From Protopterus annectens (lineage: Eukaryota; Chordata; Ceratodontiformes; Protopteridae), in contig NC_056743.1 in NCBI RefSeq assembly GCF_019279795.1, positions 866,644,864 to 866,708,863 on the forward strand: a stretch of 64,000 nt of DNA, read 5' to 3'. Position 1 is the first letter of the stretch, and the number at the start of each line of letters is the position of its first letter. This document shows, piece by piece, positions 45,431 to 57,140 of the stretch. The translations under genes and the position numbers were made by a program. The notes under the pieces are model-generated. The model was not told where the DNA came from. It did no database searches and saw only the letters and a program-made list of their open reading frames with translations.

Positions 45431-46437
45431 TTTTACTTCAGCACTTTGGAGTTATGTCCAGTGCTGAGAAACTTCACAGCCAAGAAATGTGTTACAATAC
45501 AGAACATCTGCAGGGGGACTGAGCCTTGTCATCAATGCAACCAGTGACATACCAAAAATTGCCATATAAAATAGGAGGTCTACAGACTTCAAACTCTCCC
45601 ATAAAGGAATAATGTTATGGCATATGATCATCTGCTAAAAACACATCTGACCTAATGAAGTAAAATGTTACTACAAGCTTTTCAAGGATACATGATGGCT
45701 TGCAACCTCCGAGTTACTTAAATTAGTTAAGGGAGTACATGGTGGTGCTGGGACTTTGTATTGCATATAAAAACTTTCAGTCAATGCTGGTTCAATTAGC
45801 TGGGTTAATCTGAATAGGTTTCACTGAAGCAAGACTAAGTGAATTGAACCATACCTGTTATCACCACAATGTACATAAATATTCGTCTCCACAATCAAAC
45901 AACTCGAGCACACTGAAGATCAAACAAGTACTTTATGTGAATATATAAAATGCTCCACATTGACTGTTGCAGTATAGCCAGGACTTACTTTAATTCCTTC
46001 AATTTCAACCTGCAAACCAGGTGTCTCTGAACAAGTTACCTGACCAGACAATACTCCCAGGTTGCCACTAAAAAGGGACATTCATGTCTAATGGCATCCT
46101 GGCTAATAAACAAATAAAAGTAAAAAGAAATTCTTACCTCAAAATAGTGCTATCTACTCTGTCTTTATACCTGCGTATACAGATAATGTGGTAGTTTTCC
46201 CACTATTAATGTGGATTTTGTTGCATTAAGTCTGAGTTCTCACTCTATCTCATTGTTTCCAGACTCACTTAACTTTCTGTTCTAAAGCTTACATCTGCTA
46301 TACATATTTTGATGTGGAATTGCCTGCTGAGTAGATTAGAGTACTAAAAATTTGAGCTGCAATAATGTGAACTATGCATAACTGCATAATTCATTCACTT
46401 AAATCACAGTTATCTAGCAACACTGGATACTGGTTAA
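45431..46437. other. Anonymous DNA, no feature seen
   Basis: One kilobase of A/T-rich sequence with no open frame of note, no match elsewhere in the window that I could see and no terminal repeats. It separates L1-D from DIRS D3 and could be old unrecognised repeat or unique DNA. Confidence 0.5.
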
Positions 46438-46865
46438 CAACCATAAATGTAGATGCTTGAGTGTATTCACTGTTGCAGTCATCACATTTAGGGTTATCCC
46501 TACCAGGATAGCCCGTGGCCAGCCCGAATACCAGAGGCTTAGTATTTTTATGTCGGTTCAGGACTGATGTCAGGCTGTCAGTAGTATAAAGTAAGGCAGC
46601 TGACGCCATTACATCCATTTTTCTTGCCCTAACTGTCAGAAGCCCCCACGTGGGAGCCAGGATATGGTGGAAGAACCTCAACAGTAGAAAGTGAATACCA
46701 AAAAGTTCCTTGTAAGGAGAGAGATAGAGAAAGAGAAAGAAGAGGGGGACAGAGGGAAGGAAACCAGGACTGCAACAGTGAATACACTCGAACATCGACA
46801 TTTATGGTAAGTGTACACAACTGCACTATGTTCTTTGTGTTTCACTGTTGCAGTCATCACATTTG
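46438..46865. repeat. D3 left terminal repeat and internal complementary region
   Basis: 'ccataaatgtagatgcttgagtgtattcactgttgcagtc' (46,441-46,480) is inverted at 46,767-46,806 with four changes. Next to the second arm 'atgttctttgtgtttcactgttgcagtcatcacattt' (46,828-46,864) is the complement of the right terminus at 57,520-57,558. A TATAAAG lies at 46,585-46,591. Confidence 0.8.
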
Positions 46866-47800
46866 AGTTGATTCCCAAAGCTGAAGAAAATGGTGGAGGC
46901 AGTCAAGGAGACTTGGGTCTGGCTAGGATGCCCTGCAAGACTACAGTGACAAAGCCTGCCCTGGATCTGGAGAAAATAGGCAGGTGGTAATGCTTGGTGA
47001 AAGTGTGAACAGATGTCCAAGTGGCAGCCTACAGGATGTCCCTGGTGGGGACTCCTCTGAGGAAAGCTGCAGAGGTGGAGGCTGCTCTGGCAGAGCAGAG
47101 TCCTGACCCCCTTAGGGGGAGGGTTTTCATGTTGCTTGTAACAGAAATGGATGCAGTGTGCTATCCATTTGGAAATTGTTTGTTTGGAGATGGCTTTGCC
47201 ATCTGCCCCTGCAACAAAGCTGACCATTAATTGATCAGATTTCCTGAATGATTTAGTCCTGTCTAAATAGAATCTGAGCTGTTTGTGCACACCTAGAGTG
47301 TGCAGGATCCTTCCCCCTTGTTTTGTGGATTAGTGAAAAAGGGTGGGCAAATGAATGGACTGATTGAGAGCCACACTGGACACCACTTTGGGCATGAGGG
47401 ATGGGTTAGTCCTGAGGGACACCCTTGTCAGCATGGAAGATGATGAAGGGCTCTACAGCCATGAGTCCTTGCAGCTCAAGAGACTCTTCTGGCTGAAGTG
47501 ATGGCCAGAAGAAAAGCTGTCTTCTAGGAGAGAAATGTTAATTCTGCTGGAGATGCTGGTTCAACTGGGGGCAGGATGAGCTTTTCCAACACATAGTTAA
47601 GGTCCCAAGCTGGAGTAGGTGCTCTTCTGGGTGGCCTCAAGTTGCTAGCCCCTCTTAGGAATTGTTTGATCAGAGGATGTGAGAAAAGGGGGGTGCTCAG
47701 TGTGGAAATGAGCAGAGATAGCAGAGGCATGAATTTTAATAGAAGAAAAGGAGAGACCACTGTGCAGAAGATCAGCTAGATAATCCAGGATGAGAGGTAG
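46826..47800 (-). pseudogene. D3 tyrosine recombinase, broken
   Basis: Frame 46,826-47,290 includes LRFYLDRTKSFRKSDQLMVSF and KQTISKWIAHCIHFCYK, followed by a shifted C-terminal region; 47,524-47,760 holds an upstream part (FLRGASNLRPPRRAPTPAWDLNYVLEKL). The HxxR segment is frame-shifted near 47,100. Sequence closely follows D4 but is not functional. Confidence 0.75.
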
Positions 47801-47949
47801 GGAGGGCTGTGCCATATCGGCTCCCTTAGCTTGAATCCAGGTGCAGAACCATTTCCATTTGTCAGTATAACACTTTCTAGTGCTAGGGCGTCTAGCCTCA
47901 AGTAAAACATCTAGAACCTATTTACTGAGGTTGGCAAATTGATCAGTGG

Positions 47950-48922
47950 TCAGGGAATAAGCCAGGCCGCCCAATTGAGGGTCTGCAATTGGGGATGCAT
48001 GAATTCTCCTTCCCTCTGGGTCAGGTGGGCTGGGATCTGACGGAGATGCCATGGTGGCAGTGGAGACAGGCTGCACAGCAGTGGGTACCAGTGCTGGCGT
48101 GGCCAGTCTGGAAGAATCAGAATTGTTCTTGGTTTTTCCTCCCTTATTTTGAGCAGTACCCTAGTGATGAGACGTAGTGGGGGAAATGCATAGACCGAGA
48201 GATTGGCCCAGGGGAAGGATAGGGCATCCACTTTCCAAGCCATGCAGTGATGTTCCCTGGTGTAGAACTTGCTGAGCTTATGGCTGGTGTGGGAGGCAAA
48301 GAGGTTAAACTTCGGGGTGCCCCATTTTTGAGTTATTAGGGTGAAGGTTCTTTGGTCTAGCTGCCACTCCTGTGAGTCCAGAAGACTTCTGCTCAAGTGG
48401 TCTGTCAGAGAGTTTAGACAGCCTGGCAGGAATTGTGCTAACAGGTGGAATTGCATGGCAGAGGCTGTGCGCCAAAGGGTCATGGCCAGCCTGCATAGAG
48501 GGTAAAAGTGAGTCCCTCCCTGCTTGTTGATATACCACATCACAGTGGTGTTGCCTGTTTTGATCAAGAGAGCCGCTGGGGAGAGAAGGGGCTTGAAAGC
48601 TGTCAATGTGTGCTGGACAGCTAATATCACTTTTTGATGTATAGGTGGACTGGTTGTGGGCTTCATTGGCCATGTATGAACCTGCCATCCAGGTGTGCAC
48701 CCCAGACAAAATCTGATGCATCTATGGTGAGGGTCTGGGTGGTGGGGTGTGGACAGAAAGGTAATCCCTTGTTGTGTGAGCATGCTGCTGCCCACCAAAG
48801 AAAATCACTGTATCACTGGTATAAGAGTTTCCAGGTCTTGAGAGTGTTGACACTAAAGACTTTTTAGGTACCACTGAAGTTTCCTCATATGCAGGCTGGC
48901 ATATGGAATGAGTAGAATCCAA
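47950..48922 (-). pseudogene. D3 RNase H and methyltransferase-like region
   Basis: Frame 47,950-48,798 contains TGNTTVMWYINKQGGTHF (RNase H; the D of TDN is G), FLPGCLNSLTDHLSR, FNLFASHTSHKLSKF and AFPPLRLITRVLLK followed by LPDWP, the DAM-like methyltransferase motifs. The initial TDAS block is mutated or shifted near 48,720. These domains normally follow the reverse transcriptase on one DIRS polyprotein. Confidence 0.75.
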
Positions 48923-49848
48923 GATGCCATGAACCCTATAGCTTGCAGGAATTTCCTTGCAGATAACTGGGTTCTGGTGGCTAGTTGAGAGAAGTAGGCT
49001 GTCAGGTACGTTTGTTTTTCTGGTGTAAGGAATGCCATCTGGGATCCTGTGTCCAGGCTTGCTCCCAGGAATATAATCCTTTGGGTAGGTACTAGTTTGG
49101 ATTTCTTTTCACTGATAGTATACTCCAGGGAGGTCAGTAGGGACTTTACAAAGGCCAGTGCTTGAGCAGCTTTTGCTGACTGTCTGCCTGAATTAGGCAG
49201 TCTAAGTATGGGTAAATTTGGATATTCCTTTGTCTGCAAAAGGCAATGGCAGGAGCCAGACATTTTGTGGAAACTCTGGGAGCAATAGATAAGCCAAAGG
49301 GAAGCACAGAGAACTGAAAGTGCTGAGATCCTGCCCTAAAACATAGATATTTCCTGCATGATTCCCTAATAGGAATGTGGAGGTAGACCTCTTTTAGGTC
49401 TAGGGTGGCTAGCTAAGCATCCTTGGAGAGCATGAGTAGCAGTTGCTGGAGGCTGAGCATTCTGAATATTGGTATCACCAAGAAGGTGTTTAGAATGGAT
49501 AGATCGAGAATGGGGTGCAAGGTGCCCTCTTTCTTGGTTACCAGAAAACGTCTGGAGTAGAAACCTCGGCCCCATCTGTTCTGCAGGAACATGATCTATT
49601 ACCCTCACAGAGAGCAGGGAAAGGACTTGCTTTTTTGCCTCTGCCCACTGGTTTGGAGCTAGATCTGGGAACCCTTTTGGGGTTGGAGGAGTGTGGAAAG
49701 AAAATTTGTATCCCTGGGCATTATGTTGAAGACCCAGCCGTCGGTGGTAATGGTGGCCCAGATGCTTGTGTGAAAGGAGAGTTTGCCTCCTAGGGCCAAG
49801 TGCAGGTGGGCAGAGGGAGGGAGGGAGGCAGTGGGGGAGGAGAGTCAT
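48853..49848 (-). pseudogene. D3 reverse transcriptase, broken
   Basis: Frame 49,366-49,848 carries the N-terminal part in the wrong phase, with LPRF and KGFPDLAPNQWAEAKKQ visible; frame 48,853-49,263 carries the end of the palm and thumb (LAFVKSLLTSLEYTISEKKSKLVPTQRIIFLGA). The active-site region between (49,264-49,365) is shifted and its aspartate pair is not in an open frame (PILRLPNSG replaces the PYLDD region). Confidence 0.75.
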
Positions 49849-51319
49849 TGTGAGTTCTTACCATGAGGGGGTAGCTTTGAACTTCTTGGTTTTGAAGTAG
49901 AGGAACTCCACTGCTTAAATCTCTGCATTCCCTGTGGCTGCTGTCTGGGGGGTCTGCTTCCCCCAGGGTCTGGGCTGAACCGACCTGGTAGGGGCAGGAA
50001 AGGACCAGTGCTTGGAGGGGCATGCCTGCTGAACCTGGGTGGCTGGACCTGTATAAAACCCTTGACTGTCTGCATAAATTTAGCTTTTTCTTCCATCTTT
50101 TTTTAAGACCTCCTCTGCCTTGGTGCCAAATAAGTTGTCTTTGTGCAAGGGTGCATCCAATAATTTAGATTTGACATGGTCTGGCAAGGGCAGTTCCTTA
50201 AGCCAAGCATGCCTTCTAAGGACAGAACTGGTAACTGCTGCCCTGCAAGAAGCTTCTAGGGCATCAAAACCACAGTGTAAGGTGTGCTTAGTTACTTGAC
50301 TTGGAGAGTGCATTAACGCTTGTAATTCTTTAAATTCTGCACAAGCAGGAAAGGAAGACACTTTTTGTTTGAGGAGTTCCATGGTATGTTGCTGAAATTT
50401 TACCATATGGAACTGACAATTTAGTGCTCTGATAGCAAGAGTAGCAGAGGTGTATACTTTTTTACCCCATCTGTCTAGTGCCCGGGAATCCCTATCTGAG
50501 GGGGTGGGATTCTTAGCAGAGGTTGCTTTAATTCCTTTAGGCCCTTGAGAAATTACCTCAGGGTCAGCAGTAGGATTTTTGAAAATAAATTTGTGTGAGT
50601 CAGGGAGTCTGTAATACCTGTCAAGTTTCCTGGGAGCAGGAGGGAAGGTGTCAGGAGTCAAACTGGATTATCGTCCACAACATCCAGGACTGGGGGAATG
50701 GCCAGGGGTCTGTGCTGTGGAAGATCTAAGAATTCTCTGAGTCTCTTTTTAGACGGAGGATAATCCTTACATTCCCATTGGAAATGCTCCCTTAAAAGTA
50801 TGAAGGGTTTCCCCAAAGGAAAAGTCCTCTGGTGGAGAGGCTGAAGGAATGGATTTCTCTGCATCAGAATCCTCATAGGCAGAGAGGGGTTGCATGTCTT
50901 CATATTCAGATGCATCAGAGTCATCAGACTCCTGTTTAGACAAAACTACTGGAGACAGATATATTTTTCTTTTGGAAGGGGTAGCTTGGCTTCCCCTGAT
51001 CAGCATGACAAGGTCTTCTGCCATTTTACACATTTAGGACTGATGCAAGGGAGCAGGTGCCTGAGATTTGGTCGTCGGTTTCTTGGGTGTGGTTCGTACC
51101 CTGGGCCTTAGAAACTCGGTAGTTTTCATAAGAACGGTAGACTTGAAAGAAGTCTGTGTCAAGAATCATTAGTGTGACGTACTTCTTCAGAAGCCGGTCC
51201 CTGCTCAGCGGCTCCAGACCCATCCAAGGTAGAGAGAACCGCAGGATCCTTCGTCGAAGAAGAGTTTTGCGGCATACCGGACTCCAAAAGTGTCTCAGTA
51301 GCAGCCTGTGAATCCACAA
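49845..51319 (-). pseudogene. D3 gag, broken
   Basis: Frame 50,080-50,661 has the conserved block RALDRWGKKVYTSATLAIRALN to DHVKSKLLDAPLHKDNLFGTKAEEVLKK. Frames 50,658-50,924 and 50,767-51,033 hold the acidic SASPPEDFSFGETLH segment, and 51,026-51,319 the more N-terminal part. The DIRS gag continues to about 51,575 and then, past D4, at 57,141-57,300, where remnants of the Cys/His N-terminus are found. At least four shifts are present. Confidence 0.8.
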
Positions 51320-51578
51320 AAGTGGGCATCAGGAGCTGCGAAAGCGTCTCACTGAGGACCGGAAAACTGACGACTAGCTTAATGGAAGCATCATTGGTAT
51401 GTTTGGACCTGTGCGGTCTTGTCTCTGTCTTTATCCTTACGTTGTTTTGGAAGATCTGTCAGATGGCTTACTGAAGCCATATCAGAATTCGAGGAGTGTA
51501 AGCGAAAATATCTAGCTACAATAAGCGCCAGACGATGTATAGTTCTGGAGTTAAAGCACAAAAGTGACAGCAAGGAAA

Positions 51579-52044
51579 GTACAGTTGTGTACACTTACCA
51601 TTCATTTAGATGTTCGAGAGTATTCACTGTTGCAGTCATCACACTTGGGTTAACTGCCTGCAGGTAGCCCTCAGTCGGCCGAAATACCAGTGCCTTGGGA
51701 TTTTTGCATCGGATGCCGTCACTTCTTCCATGATGTCAGGTCATCGGCGGTATAAAACAGGCAGCCGACACCACTACATCAGTTTTTCTTGCCCCAGATG
51801 TCGAGCCCCCCCAAATAGGAAGCTAGTATATGGTGTGGAACACCACCAGTAAAAAGGAAATACCCCTGCCACATAAAAATGGCCATATAGAGGATAAGTA
51901 GAAAGGATAGAGAAAAACAGGAGGCTGGAGGGAGAGAAACCAGGACTGCAACAGTGAATACATTTGAACATCTACATTTATGGCAAGTGTGCACAACTGC
52001 ACTATGTTCTTCATGTTTCACTGTTGCAGTCATCACACTTGGGT
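51579..52044. repeat. D4 left terminal repeat and internal complementary region
   Basis: Arms at 51,579-51,637 and 51,944-52,002 are inverted copies with several mismatches. The direct repeat 'ttcactgttgcagtcatcacacttgggtt' at 51,627-51,655 and 52,016-52,044 follows. The segment 52,005-52,044 is also the complement of the right terminus. This joins the complements of both ends in one place, the DIRS internal complementary region. Confidence 0.8.
51751..51757 (+). promoter_or_regulatory. TATA box in D4 left terminal repeat
   Basis: TATAAAA inside the inverted repeat, facing into the element on the plus strand. Transcription from here would be antisense to the element's genes. Confidence 0.45.
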
Positions 52045-52076
52045 TGATTCCCAAAGCCAAGGAAGAGTGGAGGCAT

Positions 52077-53400
52077 TCAAGAGGAGTTAGGGCTGGTTAG
52101 CAGGCCTTGTAAGACTGCTGTAGCAAGTACAGCTCTGGATTTAGAAAACATAGGTAAGTGGTAATGCTTGGTGAAGGTGTGTACAGAACTCCAGGTTGCA
52201 GCTTCCAGAATGTCCCTGGTAGGGGACTCCTCTGAGAAATGCTGTAGAGGTGGAAGTAGCCCTAGTAGTATGTGTTCTGATCCCCTGTGGGGTAGGTTTT
52301 CCATGGTGCTTGTAGCAGAAATGGATGCAGTGTGCAATCCATTTGGAAATGGCTTGCTTTGAAATGGCCTTGCCCTCTGCCCCTGTAGCAAAGCTGACTA
52401 GCAGATGGTCAGATTTTCTGAAAGGTTTAGTCCTGTCAAGGTAGAACCTGAGCTGTCTGTGCATGTCCAATGAGTGCAGGATCCTCTCTTCTTTATTTTG
52501 AGGATGAGGGAAGAAGGTTGGCAAATGGATGGCTTGGTTTAGAGCCACACTGGAGACCACCTTAGGCATAAAGGATGGGTTAGTCCTGAAGGAAACCCTG
52601 TCAGCATGAAAAATAATGAAGGGTTCCACAGCCATTGGTGCCTGTAATGCAGACACTCCTCTAGCTGAGGTTATGGCTAAAAGCAAGGCTGTTTTCCAAG
52701 AAAGGAATTTTACCTCTGCTAAAGCTGCAGGTTCAAAAGGGGGGAGCATGAGCTTTTCCAGTACAAAGCTACGGTCCCAGGCACGGATGGGTGCTCTCCT
52801 AGGGGGGCTTAAGTTGCTAGCCCCTCTCAGAAACTGTATGATAAGAGAGTGAGAAAATAAAGGTGGCTCAGTATTATAATGAGCTGAGATGGCAGAGGCA
52901 TGAATCTTAATGGAGGAGAAGGATAGGCCTCTGTGGAATATCTCTGCTATGTAATCAAGGGTTTGAGATAAGGAGGGCACAGCTGTGTCCTTTCCTTGAG
53001 ACTGACTGCAACAGCGATATCTTTTCCACTTTTCAGCATAGGATTTTCTAGTACTAGGCCTTCTGGTCTCAAGAATGACATCCAGCACCTGCTTGTTGAC
53101 GGTTGCTGGTGGAGTATTCAGGGGATAAGCCATGCTGCATGGTTTCGGGATTGCAGCTGTGGATGCAAAAATATGTCCCTCCTGCTGAGACGGCAGGGAA
53201 GGTATCTGATGAAGGTACCAGGGTGGCACTGTTGTCAGACCGCATAAGAGTGGGCACCAGTGCTGGTGTGGCCAATCTGGGTCAATAAGAATTGTCCTTG
53301 GGCTCTCCTGTCTGATCTTGAGTAGTACCTTTGAGAGGAGGGGCAGAGGGGGAAAGGCATAAATTGAGAGATTTTCCCATTTGAAGGATAAGGTAACCAC
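52077..53400 (-). pseudogene. D4 tyrosine recombinase, nearly intact
   Basis: The frame 52,141-53,400 runs 419 codons. It starts within the methyltransferase-like tail (AFPPLPLLSKVLLK, DPDWP), continues to the N-terminal recombinase part (RRPSTRKSYAEKWKRY) and the catalytic core: ITSARGVSALQA, with the first arginine near 52,660, KQAISKWIAHCI and IRTHTTRAT (HxxR near 52,270). A shift near 52,250 moves the last part to frame 52,077-52,391, where DILEAATWSSVHTFTKHYHL gives the candidate tyrosine near 52,160. In DIRS this enzyme integrates circular cDNA. SEL in the usual SARRVSELQ reads SAL. Confidence 0.85.
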
Positions 53401-53403
53401 CTT

Positions 53404-54188
53404 TCAGGCCCTGCTGTGAGGGTTCCTGGTGCAAAATTTGCTCAACTGGTGGTTCTCAGGGGAAGCAAAGAGGTCCACCTCTGGTGTCCACCATCTCTGG
53501 ATTAGAAGGTTGAAGGTGTTGGGCTGTAATTTCCACTTGTGTGGGTCAAGGAGATTTCTGTTTAAGTCATCTGCCAGTGAATTCTGTTTGCCTGGCAGGA
53601 ACTGAGCTTGAAGATGAACTTGGTTGCTCAAGGCTGTGTTCCACAGACATGGCTAACCTGCAGAGTGGGTAAGAATGGGTTCCCCCCTGCTTATGTACGA
53701 CATAACTGTGGTGTTGTCTGTTTTTATCAGCAGCTGTCCTGGAAGGATTAGGTGTTTGAAGGCGGTCAGGGCAGGCTGTACAGCTAACATCTCACATCTC
53801 TTTTTGACTGATGTGCAGCAGAATTTGTCCTGGGCTCCACTTTCCCTGAATGCATTTGGCTGCCATGTGAGCCTCCCATGCAATAGTCTGATGCATCTGT
53901 AGTCAGGGTTTGAGCTGCGAGAGGTTGAGTGAAAGGCAGCCCCTTGTTGTGGTTGCATGCTTCTGCCACCAAAGGAACTCTGCCCTTAGACAAGGAATGA
54001 TTGGAATGACTGTTTCCAAGTCCTGAGAATGTTGGCACCAGACTTTTTAAGTACCAATGAAGTTTCCTCATATGCAGTCTTGCATATGGAATTAGCAGAA
54101 TGCATGAGGCCATGAACTCTAGGGCTTGCAGTATTTTCCTTGCAGATAGCTGGGTTTTGGTGGCCATGTGTTTGAAGTAGGCGTTCAA
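53404..54188 (-). pseudogene. D4 RNase H domain
   Basis: Frames 53,784-54,188 and 53,653-53,958 show MRKLHWYLKS, LTTDASD near 53,900, LTAFKHLILPGQLLIKTDNTTVMSYIS and THSAG. Frame 53,404-53,631 continues with LQAQFLPGKQNSLADDLNR and EVDLFASPENHQLSKF, leading to the methyltransferase-like block. The aspartates of the TDAS and TDN blocks are present. RNase H removes RNA from the RNA-DNA hybrid. Confidence 0.8.
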
Positions 54189-55225
54189 ATAGATCTGTTT
54201 TTCTGAAGTGAGAAAAGGCCATCTGGGAAGTTGTGTTCAAGCTTGCTCCCAGGAATACATTTTTTTGACTGGGCACCAGTTGTGATTTCTTTTCATTGAT
54301 GGTGCACCCCAATGAAGAAAGGAGTCTTTTTACAAATGTCAGGTGTTGAAGTAGTAATTCCTGACTGTCCGCCTGAATCAGGTAGTCCAAGTATGGGAAA
54401 ATTTGGATATTTCTCTGCCTGCAGTATGCAATGGTTGGAGCCAGGCACTTTGTGAATACTCTGGGCACAGTAGATAAGCCAAAGGGTAGTGCAGAGAACT
54501 GATAGTGCATACAGCCTGCCCTGAAGCGGAGATATCTCCTGCAAGACTCCCTTATGGGGATGTGCAGATAGGCTTCTTTGAAGTCTAGGGTGACTAGCCA
54601 GGCATCTTTGGCTAGCACAGGGAGAAGCTGTTGCAGGGTTAGCATTTTGAATTTTGGGACCACCAGAAAGGTGTTGAGAATTGATAGATCCAGGGTTGGG
54701 TGTCAAGAGCCCTCTGTTCTGGGCACCAGGAACAGTCTGGAGTAGAAATCCTGTCCCCTTTGTTTTACTGGAACAGGTTGGATGGCCCTGATATTGAGCA
54801 GAGAATGTACTTGCTTTTAAGCCTCTGCCCACTGGTTTGGAGGAAGGTCTGGAAACCTGCTTGGGGTTGGCATGGAATGGAAGTAAAGTCTGTACCTCTG
54901 GGATACAATGTTTAGAACCCATTGATCCTAAGCAATGGACATCCAGTTTTTGCCATGCAGGGCAAGTTTTCCTTCTAGGGGCGCAAGTATATGGGCAGGG
55001 CTGGGAAGGATAACTGACAAGTAATTGTGAACGTTTACCATAAGGTGGTGGCTTGTCACTCCCTGTTTTCGAGGTGAGAGCACTCCATTGGTTAGATTGC
55101 TGCATACCCTGATACTGTAGTCTTGGTGGTCTGGTTCCCCTGGGTTTGGACTGAGAAGGCCTGGAAGGGTCTGGAAAGGACCAGTTTTTTGTAGGCCAAT
55201 GCCTACTGAATCTAGGTGGCTGCAC
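53986..55225 (-). pseudogene. D4 reverse transcriptase
   Basis: Frame 53,986-54,663 contains WLVTLDFKEAYLHIPI (motif A), FRAGCMHYQFSALPFGLSTVPRVFTK, and IFPYLDYLIQ near 54,385, where the catalytic YLDD reads YLDY. Frame 54,293-55,225 overlaps and shows the N-terminal region in part out of phase. The lost aspartate and shifts near 54,680 mean it is inactive. Confidence 0.85.
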
Positions 55226-55234
55226 TTGTAAGAA

Positions 55235-56651
55235 TTATTTAACAGTTTGCATAGATTTAGCTTTTTCTTCCATCATTTTAAGAACCTCTTCTGCTTTGGT
55301 GCCAAACAAACGGTCCTGATTTAAAGGAGTGTCTAGTAATTTTGATTTGACATGGTCTGGAAAGGTTTGTTCCTTCAGCCAAGCATGCCTTCTCAGTACA
55401 GATCCAGTGACGGCAGCCCTGCAAAATGCTTCTAGGGCATCAAAGGCACACTGCAAATTATGCTTACTAACTTGGTTTGCAGAATGCATCAACTCGTGTA
55501 AATCTTTATTTTCTGCACAATCTGGAAGTAACTCCATTTTTTGTTTAGTTTCTTTCATAATATGTTGCTGGTACTTCAACATATGAAACTGGCAATTCAA
55601 TGCTCTGATGGCAAGAGTTGCAGAGGTATATACCTTTTTACCCTATCTCCCTAAAGCTCTGGAATCCCTGTCTGAAGGAGTAGGGTTTTTGACTGTAGTA
55701 GCCTTAATACCTTTAGGTCCCTGGATCTGGAGTAGGATTCTTAAAGAGAAATTTGTGAGACTCTGGTACTCTGTAGTACCTGTCAGGTTTTCTAGGGGCC
55801 AGTGGTAAAGTGTCTGGAGTAAGACTGCATTCCATAAAGATATCATCTACAACATCCAGGACAGGGGGTATAGCTAGGGGACTGTGCTGAGACAATTCTA
55901 AAAATTCTCTGAGTCTCTTTTTGGACTGAGGATAATCCTGGCATTCCCAGCAGAAATGCTCTCTTAAAATATGCAAGGTTTCACCAAAGGATAAATCCTC
56001 TGGAGTGGAAACAGAGGGAATGGATTCCTCTGCATCTGAATCCTCAAAGGTGGATAAGGGTATGTCCTGGTAACCAGAAGGGTCAGAGTCATCAGACTCC
56101 TGGTCTAGAGAATCAGAAAGAAACTCAGTTTTTGGTCTCTTAGCAAGGGAAGGCTGGCTTCCCCTAATTAGGATAAGGTCTTCAGCCATTCTAAGCATTT
56201 GCTTTTGAGGCATGGGAGCTTGAGCATGTGCTTTGGTCATCGATTTTCTAGGCGTAGTGCATACTCTGGGCCGGAGAAACTCAGTAGTTTTAGCTAAAAA
56301 TGAACTTGGTTTAATGAGAATATCGGAAGGTCGGAATACACCCTCAGAAGCCGGTGCCTGCACAGCGTCTCCAGACCCATCCAAGGTAGAGACATCCGCA
56401 GGTTCCATAGTTGAAGAAGCATCTCACGGCATACCGGACTCCGAATGGGTCTCAGCAGAGGCCTGCAAATCTGTAGAAGCGGGCATCAGGGGCTGCAAAG
56501 GTACCTCACTGTGTACCGGTGGACTGGTGACTAGCTTAACGGAAGTGTCATCAGCAGTTTTTGACCTATGTGGTCTGTGTCTATCTTTATCTTTGCGCTT
56601 TTTCGGAAGATCTGTATTCGGATGGCTTACCGAAGCCATTTTGGAATACAA
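55235..56651 (-). pseudogene. D4 gag, broken
   Basis: The frames in order are 56,424-56,651 (MASVSHPNTDLPKKRKDKDRHR, basic), 55,713-56,408 (231 codons, acidic middle SVSTPEDLSFGETLHILREHF), 55,643-55,846, and 55,235-55,600 (conserved C-terminal block, FGTKAEEVLKMMEEKAKSMQ). Upstream at about 56,700-56,870 lies a Cys/His cluster (HSYCVTCLGLDH and CRFC) that may be the true N-terminus if translation starts earlier. Gag is presumed to package the RNA. Confidence 0.8.
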
Positions 56652-56993
56652 ACAAGAGTGAAAGAATTTAGTGACAAAAATAGCCCAACGACGAATGGTT
56701 CAGGCATTAAACAAGGCACAAAACCGACAGCGAGGGACGTCGTGGTCTAGGCCTAAACAGGTGACGCAGTAAGAATGAAAATCTCTGTGAGGAAGACAAT
56801 TGTTAACATTTTCCTGACATTGGTTAGAGCAAGAAAAAAAGAATCCCCAATGGCGTACTTAGCTTTAGAAGACTTCAGGTTTGAAACTTGAAAAACGAAA
56901 ATTTCAGGTAGCAGCCGACCGGCACTTGTGAACTGCTAATGCTTCTGGCTCCTTCTCGGCAAGAAAGATGGATGTAATGGGGTTGGCTGCCTG

Positions 56994-57000
56994 TTTTATA
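56994..57000 (-). promoter_or_regulatory. TATA box upstream of D4 gag
   Basis: The minus strand reads TATAAAA about 345 bp upstream of the MASVSH codon and about 120 bp before the Cys/His region. Its position in the 5' terminal repeat suits the element's promoter. It is the inverted copy of 51,751-51,757. Confidence 0.5.
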
Positions 57001-57140
57001 CCCCTGACGACCTAACATCATGGAAGAAGCGACAGCATCCGACATAGAAATCCCAAGACTCTGGTATTCGGGCCGACTGAGGGCTACCTGCAGGCAGATA
57101 ACCCAAGTGTGATGACTGCAACAGTGAAACACAAAGAACA

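Larger units (their letters stand above)
51579..57140 (-). mobile_element. DIRS retrotransposon D4, near full length, nested in D3
   Basis: The left end is gtacagttgtgtac (51,579-51,592) and the right end is '...gtgaaacacaaagaacat' (57,140). Inverted terminal repeats of about 210 bp (51,600-51,810 and 56,930-57,125) share the TATA region and the 'cactgttgcagtcatcacacttgggtta' block. On the minus strand: gag, reverse transcriptase, RNase H, methyltransferase-like domain, recombinase. D3 sequence resumes immediately after 57,140 ('tcgtggtctgggcc', matching D4's own 56,740). No target duplication is seen, as expected for recombinase-based insertion. Confidence 0.9.
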
